This document shows positions 34,678 through 43,378 of a stretch of DNA of 64,000 bases, piece after piece. The translations under genes and the position numbers were made by a program. The notes under the pieces were generated by a model. It had not been told where the DNA came from. It did not search any database and saw only the letters and a list, made by a program, of their open reading frames with translations. Numbering within the stretch: the stretch's first letter is position 1; every line of letters begins with the position of its first letter. This DNA comes from Pseudidiomarina sp. CB1 (GTDB lineage Bacteria; Pseudomonadota; Gammaproteobacteria; Enterobacterales; Alteromonadaceae): assembly GCF_024752025.1 (NCBI RefSeq), contig NZ_JANTPU010000001.1, positions 1,116,001-1,180,000 of the forward strand, read 5' to 3'.

Positions 34678-37600
34678 ACTTCGACTCCCTTACGACGGCG
34701 CACGAACGCCAACCCAGAAGCAGCTAATGCGAGCCACCACGAGAAGCTCCCTGAGCTCTCAGTATCTGGATCTGGGATATTTCCTGACGACGGTGAAACA
34801 ACAACATTCACCGTAGCGGTGTCCTCAAACTCACCATCACTAGCGGTTAACTCAAAGCCGAGAGTTGAGATACTGCTAACGATCGGCGCAGTAAAGCTTA
34901 CCTCTTCACCTTCTGAGGCCGATAACGTGACATTAATCCCCGAGGTTTGACGCCACGTATAAGTTAAGGTATCCCCGTCTGGGTCGGTGCTTTCCGTAGC
35001 ACTTAGCACGACGCTACCACTACTTTCTACGTCAGATGGTGTTGCGCGAGCAAAGGCTGTTGGTGCCTGATTTGCGCCACGCAAATCTACAGTGATAGAG
35101 GCCTCGCTACTACTCAAGCCATCCGATACCGTTAAACCGAAGGTAACGCTGGCGGCTGTTTCCAATTCCGGTACCACAAAGCTCGCTTGGGCACTGTCTG
35201 CGTCAATTAACTCAACCACTGGACCGTCGGTTTGCTCCCAGTTGAAGCTAAGCACATCCCCCTCAGCGTCGGTCGAGGCACTGGCATCCAGCACAACCGT
35301 CGCAGCGGTTGCTTGTGCGCCATCAACTTCCGTAATCAAGATGCTTGGTGCGGTATTCACAACCTGCACGCTTACCATACCAAGGGTAGTTTCTTGACCC
35401 GCTTCATCCACGCCGCGATAGGTGAAACTATCATCGCCAACGAAACCTGCATTAGGCGTATACTCAAGGTTATTATTGCTGAGCACGGTTACGGTACCAT
35501 TGCTCGGCGCCGCAACCACTTCTGCAGTCACCGCACCCGTGGCGCTAATTTCTTGCGGTAATACCGCGTTATAGCTCTGCGCCGCGTTGGCAACCGTCAC
35601 TAAGGTCAGCAGTTCACGGCCTGGCGCCGCAAAGGTTTCACTTAAGTCGATCGCCGTAGGTCGCTCCCATGCGGTCGACACAGCGCGATCTGGCGCATCA
35701 GCGATGGTGTCCACCTGCATGTCAAAAGCAATTTCGACTGCGGCACGTTCGCCTCTTAGTAACCGCGGTTGTAGTACATCACCGGCACTCGGATACTGCC
35801 CTGAACCTTCAAAGTAGTGCTGCACACCAACCACACCAAGAGCATCTGCTGCCGTCTCGGCACCAATCGTCAGATCGTCAGGCGCCGCTACCGGAATATC
35901 AATGTAGTTGAAGTAAACATTGTCCGTACCCAACTCGGCCCAAAACGCAAAGCTGTAGCGATCACCACCGACGTCGTCGTATTTACGGACGCTCTCAAAT
36001 TCAATAGCCAAATAACTTACGTCATTCGTGTCGGTTAATACCGCGTAATTTATTTGGCCACCACCGGCCTCTGGGCCCATCTCGAGATCAGTCCAGAACG
36101 GCGCCCAAAATGCATTTGGTTGGTCAACATCTGGAATCGCACGATTTGTAGCAGTGCTCCCAAAGCCACTGGTATTATCGCCAGCACCAATGATGCCGTT
36201 GGTTGAAATGACCACCGAGTCATAGCGCACACCATCGAGATACAGGCCCCCGTTAGAACTGATATCAAAGGTAAAAAGAGTGTCATCACAACCATCTGCA
36301 CAAACATTGTTGGGCACCGAACCACTCAGCTCTTCAATGGTTGCCCCAGCAAAGAACTCATTATTGGCGTTGTTCACCTCAGCTACGTCAGCTTGGTCGG
36401 TTTGTTGACCACGCCACACAATGGTATCGCCCTCAAGCCCCGAACTGGTAGTCGTCGAGCGGACACTTGTAACATCAATAGATGCTTCGTCTGCACTCGC
36501 ACCTGCGGGCAACTGCACCGTCAACTCGACTTCACTTGAGCTAGTGCCCAGTGCCCCGCGAGCGTTAACGCTAATAGGCTCACCTACAGCAACGGTGCCA
36601 GCGGTATGCGCGACGCTCACAATAGCTTCGTTATCAGAAGAGCGAGCATAAATGGCAATCGGTAAGCGCATATCTGGATGATTGTCTGAGCTACTTAGTA
36701 ACAACTCGCCGAAATGCCAGCCTTCCTCGGCATAGCGTGAATCAACTTCGATCGCCATGCTCAGCGACTCACCACTGTCGAGTGCAATTAAACTTTCCGA
36801 CAAAGTCGCCGTAACGTCCGGATTCGCAAAGATAACTGATGCATTAAAGCTGACAGCGGCATTACCAATATTGGTGAACGTACGGTCGAACGTACAACCA
36901 ATCGCACAGCCGTTGTTCGCGAGTGACGGTTGATCAACCACGACATTGGTTGCGGCTGCATTTGCCACATTTAGACGACCCGTACCACGGTCAAATGGCG
37001 TTGTCTCAGAGACCAAATCATGACTGCGTAAACCACTTTCCGTTGAGGTCATCAGCAATGATTTCAATTGTTCTGGAGTCAAGTCAGGACGTTGTTCAAG
37101 CAGTAAGGCGGCGGCACCCGCAACATGCGGTGAAGCCATCGACGTGCCTGACTTCAAACCGTAGGTATTATCGGGTACTGGCGCAATAATTGAACTTCCT
37201 GGCGCCGCGAGGTCAGGCTTCAAAAACGTTGAGTCGCCATTCGGCCCACGGCTACTAAAGCTTGACATGGCATCAACCAAATTCTCATCGATCCGCAGAG
37301 CCGGTGCGTTAATCGTTGCCGTATCGCCACTTTGCCATTCTTGTACGATAGCCACGCCGGCATCTTGCGTAATCGATACCGATGGTAACGTGGCTTCACC
37401 CATATTCATGGTCACGGTACCTGGTTCGTTGTTGTAGACGATCATCGCCACCGCACCAGCCGCTTGTACATTGTCAGCTTTGACACTGAAGTTACATGAG
37501 CCGCGCTGAACCAAAACGATTTGCTGCGCAAACTCGCCGCTGGCAAAACTTGAACACGCCAAGCTATCACCGGCATTGCCGGCAAGTGCTAACGAACCAC

Positions 37601-38915
37601 TAATCGGATCGGTAATCGTAAAGTTACCAACACCAATAATCGCATCGAGGCCACTAAATGGACCAGCATCCACGGTAAGGCTAATCGCTCCACCATGTTG
37701 ACTACTCGCAACACTCAAGCCATCTTCAATACAGGCTGGGCAACCAACGGTGCGCTCGCCTGGACCATCGTTACCAGCTGCTGTTACGGTTAACACCCCC
37801 GCTTCTTTAGCTGCGGTAAATGCCGCGCTGTATGGGCTATCTGCTGGATCTCCACCAGGGCCACTACCCCATGAGTTATTGATGATATCGGCGCCATCGG
37901 CCACCGCATCTTCCAGCGCTGGCAACAGCATCGAGGTACTACCTGAGCCTTGTCCTTCTGGGTCGCTAAACAGCGCCTTGTACACCATCAAGTGAGCGCC
38001 TGGGGCAACACCGGTAATATTCACACTGGCACCATTCAAGGTCACCGTCGTCGGATTTGCCGCTGCTGTACCAGCCACATGCGTACCATGACCGTTGTAA
38101 TCCGCGGGGGATTCGACTTCATCAGGATGAATCTCGCCAGTTGGCTCATACCAACGGGCAACAATGATTTTGTCATTACAGAACGTTGGCGTAGTGGTGC
38201 AATAATCGTCCTTGGTAGGGCGTGCCACCGGCGGATGACCATTATCAGCAAAGGAAGGATGGTCTTGGTCGATACCGCCATCAATAATAGCAATCTTTAC
38301 GCCACGGCCCGCGTCAGCTTGCCCACCAAGCTGACTCCACACCGCCGGAGCATTAATGAGATCCATTGAGGTCGCTGTCGTGGCGTAAAAACGTTCATCT
38401 TCATAAACCCGCTTCACCCCAGGAACTTGCGCTAATTGCGCGCGCATGGCCGCGGCATCTGCAACTTTCCCTGGAAGTTCAACCACCAAACCATTAAAGG
38501 TTAGTGTTAAATGATGCTTGGCTTCAAGATTACCAACGCGGGCTTTGAGGTTGCGTAAAACCTCGTTTTGCTTGCTCAGCAAATGCGCTTGGTAAGTCTG
38601 CACAGGGGCCGATGCGAGCTGTAACTTTGCTGTTCCTGTGGCTACTGGGCTGGTCGGTTCGAAGCCCGCTAAACCACCTTTATACACTGCTGCGGCTGGA
38701 TCGTGCAGCTCGACAATAAAGCGCGTCACATCATAACTGCGTACCATTTTGCGCGCCAACTCATCGCCCTTTTCGGGCTGATGTTGTTGAATAAGTTGTG
38801 GTGTCTGCACTGGTGTTTGCTGGACTTGTTGCGCAGCCACACCAGTCACCGTAAGCGACGACAAAACTGCCAACGCTGCCGCCGAAGGCCGCAAAATGAA
38901 GCCGTTAGTACTCAT
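34674..38915 (-). CDS. Large secreted subtilisin-like (S8) protease with C-terminal anchor/sorting signal
   Basis: About 1413 aa. Start chosen at the second ATG (38915), 6 bases after AGGAAGG. Signal peptide to about residue 30; inhibitor-type propeptide to about 185 (TRFIVELHDPAAAVY; VKRVYEDERFY). The S8 domain has Asp212 (AIIDGGIDQDHPSF), His279 (NGHGTHVAGTAA) and Ser592 (GTSMASPHVAGAA), interrupted by a PA-type insert (QIVLVQRGSCNFSVKADNVQ). Beyond it are beta-rich repeats, including Ig/cadherin-like modules (SPSILITEVDGAQATA-type; NQAPTAFARATPSDVESSGS) with Asp-rich loops. The C-terminus has SSGSFSWW, a short hydrophobic helix and RRRK, resembling GlyGly-CTERM sorting signals. It degrades protein outside the cell and may feed the peptidases and receptors of this window. 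It lies between the CrbS-like and CrbR-like genes. Confidence 0.9.
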   Translation of the reverse strand: MSTNGFILRPSAAALAVLSSLTVTGVAAQQVQQTPVQTPQLIQQHQPEKGDELARKMVRSYDVTRFIVELHDPAAAVYKGGLAGFEPTSPVATGTAKLQLASAPVQTYQAHLLSKQNEVLRNLKARVGNLEAKHHLTLTFNGLVVELPGKVADAAAMRAQLAQVPGVKRVYEDERFYATTATSMDLINAPAVWSQLGGQADAGRGVKIAIIDGGIDQDHPSFADNGHPPVARPTKDDYCTTTPTFCNDKIIVARWYEPTGEIHPDEVESPADYNGHGTHVAGTAAANPTTVTLNGASVNITGVAPGAHLMVYKALFSDPEGQGSGSTSMLLPALEDAVADGADIINNSWGSGPGGDPADSPYSAAFTAAKEAGVLTVTAAGNDGPGERTVGCPACIEDGLSVASSQHGGAISLTVDAGPFSGLDAIIGVGNFTITDPISGSLALAGNAGDSLACSSFASGEFAQQIVLVQRGSCNFSVKADNVQAAGAVAMIVYNNEPGTVTMNMGEATLPSVSITQDAGVAIVQEWQSGDTATINAPALRIDENLVDAMSSFSSRGPNGDSTFLKPDLAAPGSSIIAPVPDNTYGLKSGTSMASPHVAGAAALLLEQRPDLTPEQLKSLLMTSTESGLRSHDLVSETTPFDRGTGRLNVANAAATNVVVDQPSLANNGCAIGCTFDRTFTNIGNAAVSFNASVIFANPDVTATLSESLIALDSGESLSMAIEVDSRYAEEGWHFGELLLSSSDNHPDMRLPIAIYARSSDNEAIVSVAHTAGTVAVGEPISVNARGALGTSSSEVELTVQLPAGASADEASIDVTSVRSTTTSSGLEGDTIVWRGQQTDQADVAEVNNANNEFFAGATIEELSGSVPNNVCADGCDDTLFTFDISSNGGLYLDGVRYDSVVISTNGIIGAGDNTSGFGSTATNRAIPDVDQPNAFWAPFWTDLEMGPEAGGGQINYAVLTDTNDVSYLAIEFESVRKYDDVGGDRYSFAFWAELGTDNVYFNYIDIPVAAPDDLTIGAETAADALGVVGVQHYFEGSGQYPSAGDVLQPRLLRGERAAVEIAFDMQVDTIADAPDRAVSTAWERPTAIDLSETFAAPGRELLTLVTVANAAQSYNAVLPQEISATGAVTAEVVAAPSNGTVTVLSNNNLEYTPNAGFVGDDSFTYRGVDEAGQETTLGMVSVQVVNTAPSILITEVDGAQATAATVVLDASASTDAEGDVLSFNWEQTDGPVVELIDADSAQASFVVPELETAASVTFGLTVSDGLSSSEASITVDLRGANQAPTAFARATPSDVESSGSVVLSATESTDPDGDTLTYTWRQTSGINVTLSASEGEEVSFTAPIVSSISTLGFELTASDGEFEDTATVNVVVSPSSGNIPDPDTESSGSFSWWLALAASGLAFVRRRKGVEV

Positions 38916-39035
38916 GGTCATCCTTCCTACATCAATGTGATCATTATTATTAGGACTAAGTTATCACGAAAAAATTCGATCAGGTACGGGATTTGTGTAA
39001 AGAATGTTACAGGAATTTACAATAGCGTGAGGCGC

Positions 39036-39683
39036 CTAGCTCACTGGCGCTTCAAGTTGTAAACGTTCAGCCAGCAAGACCGCCTGCGTGCGGCTGTAGA
39101 CACCGAGCTTACGGAAAATCGCCGTAATATGCGCTTTTACCGTGGCTTCGGTAATATTGAGTTGGTAGGCAATTTGTTTGTTCAGTAAACCTTCGTGCAA
39201 TAGATAAAGCACCCGATATTGCTGCGGTGTGAGATCAGCGACTTTGCGCGCCAATTCTTGATCTTCATCGCTAATACGATCAAGGCGACCACGAACCTCA
39301 GCAGGAACCCAAGTATCACCTTGTAAAATGGCATCAATTGCCTCGGCAATTTGTGCCGAAGGTAATGACTTAGGAATGAAGCCTAAAGCACCAAAGCCGA
39401 TACACTTGGCGACCACGCTGGCCTCTTCCGAACCAGAAATCACTGCAACGGGTAGTAAAGGAAAGTCTTCACGAATACGAATCAAACCGTAGAGATCGCC
39501 ACTACCCGGCATGTGCAAATCGAGCAGCAACAAATCAAGGTCGTCGTCATCGTTGAGTGCGGCTAAAGTTGCGTCAAGATCGCCCGCCTCACGCAATTCC
39601 AGATTGCCATAATGATTCGCGAGCGCGCCTTGCAACGCCTCGCGAAATAACGGGTGATCATCAGCAATTAAGAATTTAGCCAT
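39036..39683 (-). CDS. CrbR-like response regulator, LuxR/NarL family
   Basis: 215 aa. N-terminal receiver domain: KFLIADDHPLFREALQGAL, phospho-acceptor Asp in LLLLDLHMPGSGDL, and the Ser/Lys switch residues in VISGSEEAS and FIPKSL. C-terminal GerE helix-turn-helix: LTPQQYRVLYLLHEGLLNKQ and LNITEATVKAHITAIFRKLG. It sits directly downstream of acs, and this pairing with an SLC5-domain hybrid kinase is the CrbS/CrbR system that activates acs in Vibrio and Pseudomonas. No strong ribosome binding site is visible; the leader is occupied by a REP array (39691-39898). Confidence 0.88.
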   Translation of the reverse strand: MAKFLIADDHPLFREALQGALANHYGNLELREAGDLDATLAALNDDDDLDLLLLDLHMPGSGDLYGLIRIREDFPLLPVAVISGSEEASVVAKCIGFGALGFIPKSLPSAQIAEAIDAILQGDTWVPAEVRGRLDRISDEDQELARKVADLTPQQYRVLYLLHEGLLNKQIAYQLNITEATVKAHITAIFRKLGVYSRTQAVLLAERLQLEAPVS

Positions 39684-39690
39684 AGTATGT

Positions 39691-39898
39691 AGCCCGTAGT
39701 TCTACTACGGGCCAAATCTCCCACATCGAAGATAGTGATTTAATTCAAGTTACCCCGCAGTAGAACTGCGGGCTACGACTCCACATCAACGGTAGCGATT
39801 CAAATCAAGTTACCCCGCAGTAGAACTGCGGGCTACGACTCTACATCAACGATAGCGATTCAAATCAAGTTACCCCGCAGTAGAACTGCGGGCTACCG
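39691..39898. repeat. REP array with 60-bp tandem repeats (locus 3)
   Basis: One GTAG-arm hairpin (39690-39713, CCCGTAGTTCTACTACGGG) followed by three copies of a GCAG-arm hairpin in the opposite orientation, each starting CCCCGCAG at 39753, 39813 and 39873. The units are exactly 60 bp long and nearly identical from 39719 to 39898, including the sequence between hairpins (CATCAACGRTAGCGATTCAA). It fills the gap between acs and the CrbR-like gene. The last hairpin abuts the acs stop codon. Confidence 0.9.
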
Positions 39899-41842
39899 TT
39901 ATTTATTCAAACGATTATCAATCAGGGAATCTACCACACTTGGATCGGCGAGCGTAGAAGTATCGCCAAGGTTTTCGAACTCATTGGCGGCAATCTTGCG
40001 CAGGATCCGACGCATGATTTTACCCGAGCGCGTTTTCGGCAAGTCCGGTGCCCAGTGAATGAAGTCTGGCGTCGCAATCGGACTCAGCTCTTTACGCACC
40101 CAGTCCCGTACTTCTTTGGTCAAATCATCGCTGACTTCTGTGCCCGACATCGCAATCAAGTACACATAGATACCCTGCCCTTTCAGGTCATGCGGATACC
40201 CCACTACGGCAGCCTCAGAAATCGCCGGATGTTCGACCAGCACACTTTCTATTTCTGCCGTACCCAAGCGGTGACCCGAAACGTTCAAGACGTCGTCCAC
40301 GCGACCGGTAATCCAATAATAACCGTCTTCGTCGCGACGCGCGCCGTCACCAGAAAAATACAGGTTCTTGTACGCAGAGAAGTAAGTCTGTTCAAAGCGC
40401 TCGTGGTCACCCCATAACGTGCGAGACTGCCCCGGCCAAGAATCTTTAATCACCAAATTACCATCAACTGCGGCCTCTAGCTCATTACCGTCAGCATCAA
40501 CTAATGCGGGCTGAACCCCAAAGAATGGGCGCGTCGCAGAGCCAGGTTTCAAATCGGTTGCGCCTGGCAACGGCGTAATCATGATCCCACCAGTTTCGGT
40601 TTGCCACCACGTATCGACAATCGGACAACGACTGTCACCCATGACTTTGTGGTACCACTCCCACGCTTCTGGATTAATCGGTTCCCCGACGGAACCTAGC
40701 GTGCGCAGCGACTCACGCGAGCTTGTATCCGCGGCAGCAGTGCCTTTCGCCATCAGTGCGCGAATCGCGGTTGGCGCGGTGTAGAGAATATTTACACTGT
40801 GTTTGTCGACAACCTCACCAATACGGCCGACGCTTGGATAGGTTGGTAATCCTTCAAACACCAGCGTCGTTGCACCATTCGCCAACGGCCCATAAACGAT
40901 GTACGTATGCCCAGTGATCCAGCCTACATCTGCTGCACACCAATAAACGTCGTCTTCATGGTAATCAAATACATATTCGTGCGTCATCGACGCCCACACC
41001 ATGTAACCACCGGTCGTGTGCAAGACCCCCTTCGGCTTACCCGTCGAGCCAGAGGTGTACAAAATAAATAGTGGATCTTCGGCATTCATTACTTCTGGCT
41101 GGCATTCAGTGGCCACATCTTTCACCAACTGATCCCACCATACGTCGCGACTGTCGTCGAAACCCACATCGCCATGGGTGACTTTGGCAACCACGACATG
41201 TTCAACGGTTGGACACCGGTTATCTTTCAGCGCTTCATCAACGTTTGCTTTCAAAGGGGTGGTTTTACCACCACGGCGACCTTCATCGGCAGTAATGACA
41301 ACCTTCACGCCACAGTCATTCACACGGTCAGCAATCGCATTCGGTGAAAAGCCACCGAAAATAACCGTATGTACGGCGCCAATCCGCGCACAAGCCAACA
41401 TTGCGTAAGCAGCTTCCGGTACCATCGGCATATATATTGCAACGCGATCACCTTTCTCGACACCCAACTTTTTAAGGCCATTGGCAAAACGAGACACTTC
41501 CGCATGCAGCTGCTTGTAACTAATTTCTTCACTAACCGACGGGTCATCGCCTTCCCAAATGATCGCCGTTTTGTCACCACGTTCAGCTAAGTGCCGATCG
41601 ACGCAGTTATAGCAAGCATTCAAAGTGCCGTCTTCAAACCATTTTATGGTGATATCGCCCGGCGCAAAGCTGGTATTTTTGACCTTGCTGTAAGGGCTAA
41701 ACCAATCGATACGCTGCCCTTGCTCACGCCAAAAGCCTTCAGGTTCTTCAACACTTTGTTGATACATCTGAAGGTAACGATCGTTATCAATGTGTGCTCG
41801 GTTCTTCGCTTCGGCCGGCACTTTGTATATGTTCTGCTGCAT
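39899..41842 (-). CDS. acs: Acetyl-CoA synthetase
   Basis: AMP-forming acetate:CoA ligase, cytoplasmic. 647 aa from ATG 41842, which follows TAGGAGG; an ATG nine codons upstream lacks this. Features: adenylation P-loop [46 protein letters not shown] and the C-terminal acetylatable Lys in [36 protein letters not shown] and [18 protein letters not shown] are classic Acs sequences. A CrbR-like regulator follows on the same strand after a REP array. The leader contains a REP pair and, about 190 bases upstream, a TAGAC-CATA-GTCTA palindrome shared with the divergent porin gene. Confidence 0.97.
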   Translation of the reverse strand: MQQNIYKVPAEAKNRAHIDNDRYLQMYQQSVEEPEGFWREQGQRIDWFSPYSKVKNTSFAPGDITIKWFEDGTLNACYNCVDRHLAERGDKTAIIWEGDDPSVSEEISYKQLHAEVSRFANGLKKLGVEKGDRVAIYMPMVPEAAYAMLACARIGAVHTVIFGGFSPNAIADRVNDCGVKVVITADEGRRGGKTTPLKANVDEALKDNRCPTVEHVVVAKVTHGDVGFDDSRDVWWDQLVKDVATECQPEVMNAEDPLFILYTSGSTGKPKGVLHTTGGYMVWASMTHEYVFDYHEDDVYWCAADVGWITGHTYIVYGPLANGATTLVFEGLPTYPSVGRIGEVVDKHSVNILYTAPTAIRALMAKGTAAADTSSRESLRTLGSVGEPINPEAWEWYHKVMGDSRCPIVDTWWQTETGGIMITPLPGATDLKPGSATRPFFGVQPALVDADGNELEAAVDGNLVIKDSWPGQSRTLWGDHERFEQTYFSAYKNLYFSGDGARRDEDGYYWITGRVDDVLNVSGHRLGTAEIESVLVEHPAISEAAVVGYPHDLKGQGIYVYLIAMSGTEVSDDLTKEVRDWVRKELSPIATPDFIHWAPDLPKTRSGKIMRRILRKIAANEFENLGDTSTLADPSVVDSLIDNRLNK

Positions 41843-41883
41843 AAAACCTCCTAAAGCCTGTAACTGCATTGTTCGCTGTCTAG

Positions 41884-41970
41884 GTAGCCCGTGGTTCTAC
41901 CACGGGGCCATCTCATTTAACGTACATGGTCAAACCTTCCGGTGTGACCCGTGGTGGAACCACGGGTTAC
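41884..41970. repeat. REP pair (locus 4) in the acs leader
   Basis: Hairpins at 41884-41907 (GTAGCCCGTGGTTCTACCACGGGG) and 41946-41970 (ACCCGTGGTGGAACCACGGGTTAC), inverted to each other. They lie upstream of the acs start codon, so unlike the other loci they would be in the 5' part of a transcript if acs is expressed from the region near 42000-42050. Confidence 0.85.
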
Positions 41971-42032
41971 GAACAACGAATAACGCATTTTTGTTTTGCT
42001 ATACCTTCAGTTATTGGGCCGCGTTCGACCAT

Positions 42033-42046
42033 TAGACCATAGTCTA
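42033..42046. promoter_or_regulatory. Possible operator: palindrome TAGAC-CATA-GTCTA
   Basis: Perfect 5+4+5 inverted repeat in the acs/porin divergent region, 67 bases before the porin start. LuxR/NarL-type regulators often bind such palindromes, and acs is the expected target of the CrbR-like regulator, so this is a candidate site. The same half-site is seen at 30316-30343 and 30452-30473. A short palindrome can occur by chance. Confidence 0.35.
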
Positions 42047-42112
42047 GATTGATTATTTGCCCCAACCATTCGATGCTTTTCTGCGCAACTGCAAACAACA
42101 AGGAGCATCGCA

Positions 42113-43273
42113 ATGCTGCCAAAAACATTAACAAAATCGCTGATTGCCAGTGCCGTACTGGGCGGAATCGCCATGACACCGGCCCATGCTGCTGACCCTG
42201 AGTGGAGTTTCAGCGGCTACATTAAACTTGATGCCTTTATGTCAGATTATCAAGATGGCACCGCACCATCTAGTGGCTTTATTGGTCGACAATTCTACAT
42301 CCCCAGCACCACACCTGTGGGCGGTAATGGAGACGACGTCGTCACCGACGTGCATGCACGGCAATCCCGTTTCTTCTTCGATGTTAGCCAAGAGTTGGAC
42401 AACGGTGAAACCGTAAAAGCCCGTATCGAACTCGATTTTATGACGGTACCCGTCGGTGACGAACGTATCACCAACTCCTATGCACCGCGATTGCGCCAAG
42501 CCTATTTCACCTACGGCAATTGGTTGGTGGGACAAGCTTGGTCAAACTTTCAGAATCTCAGTATCTTACCTGAATCAGTTGATTTCATTGGTGCGACCGA
42601 CGGTATTATCTTTGCCCGTCAACCGCAAATTCGCTACACCCAAGGCGGATTTAGCGTCTCGGCCGAAAACCCCGAAACCACAGTCACACCATTTGGTGGC
42701 GGTGGACGCATTACGTCGAGTGATGGGGTAATGCCTGATCTGACTGCTAAGTATGTCGGTAAAGCCGGTGATTTGTCATACAGCATTGCCGGCTTAGTGC
42801 GCCAGCTTGCCCATGACGTTGATGGCGACGGTAGCGACGAAACTGCATCAGGCTACGGTATCTCGGTAGGTGCAAAATGGCAGCTTGGGAAAAACGACAT
42901 CCGAGCCTCGTTTCAAACCGGATCAGGATTTGGTCGCTATTTAGGTTTAAATACCTTCAACGCTGCCGTAGTTGATGCCAATGGTGACCTCGAAACGATT
43001 GATTCTTCGGGTATTACCTTTGCGTACCGACACGTATGGAGTGAGAAAGCGCGTTCCAACTTTGTTTACAGCCGAGGCTGGGCCGACAATGATACGGCTT
43101 TGACCGGCGTGAACGGCACTGAATACACCCAACGTATCGGCGCCAATTACATGTACTCCCCAGCTAAAAACCTGACCTTTGGGGCTGAAGTCTCGCGCGC
43201 TACTCGTGAAACCGAAGCGGGTGTCGATGGCGACATGACGCGCTTGCAATTCATGGCCATGTACAGCTTTTAA
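42113..43273 (+). CDS. Outer-membrane porin, DcaP-like
   Basis: 386 aa. Signal peptide MLPKTLTKSLIASAVLGGIA ending at AHAAD. The mature start EWSFSGYIKLDAFMSDYQDG and the later FIGRQFYIPSTTPVGG, HARQSRFFFDVSQELDNGET, RLRQAYFTYGNWLVGQAWSN and the final LQFMAMYSF are typical of DcaP-type trimeric porins, which pass small organic acids and similar solutes. It ends in the required C-terminal Phe. The start follows AAGGAGCATCGC. It is divergent from acs, so an acetate or short organic-acid role is plausible but only from position. A REP pair follows the stop codon. Confidence 0.88.
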   Translation: MLPKTLTKSLIASAVLGGIAMTPAHAADPEWSFSGYIKLDAFMSDYQDGTAPSSGFIGRQFYIPSTTPVGGNGDDVVTDVHARQSRFFFDVSQELDNGETVKARIELDFMTVPVGDERITNSYAPRLRQAYFTYGNWLVGQAWSNFQNLSILPESVDFIGATDGIIFARQPQIRYTQGGFSVSAENPETTVTPFGGGGRITSSDGVMPDLTAKYVGKAGDLSYSIAGLVRQLAHDVDGDGSDETASGYGISVGAKWQLGKNDIRASFQTGSGFGRYLGLNTFNAAVVDANGDLETIDSSGITFAYRHVWSEKARSNFVYSRGWADNDTALTGVNGTEYTQRIGANYMYSPAKNLTFGAEVSRATRETEAGVDGDMTRLQFMAMYSF

Positions 43274-43278
43274 AACGG

Positions 43279-43363
43279 TAGCCCGTGGTTCTACCACGGG
43301 TTCAATCTGACGTTTGACCATGTCCGTGGAATTCGAGGCCCCCGTGGTAGAACCACGGGTTAC
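43279..43363. repeat. REP pair (locus 5) between convergent porin and GGDEF/EAL genes
   Basis: Hairpins at 43279-43300 (GTAGCCCGTGGTTCTACCACGGG) and 43341-43363 (CCCGTGGTAGAACCACGGGTTACC), inverted to each other in the only gap between two converging genes. No separate intrinsic terminator is visible here, so the hairpins may protect or end both mRNAs. Confidence 0.87.
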
Positions 43364-43378
43364 CACGAGCAACAGTTT

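Noticed and set aside
39719-39898. Possible CRISPR array (short repeats at regular distance)
   Set aside because: The units are 60-bp tandem repeats in which the parts between the hairpins are also the same, so there are no unique spacers, and no cas gene is nearby.
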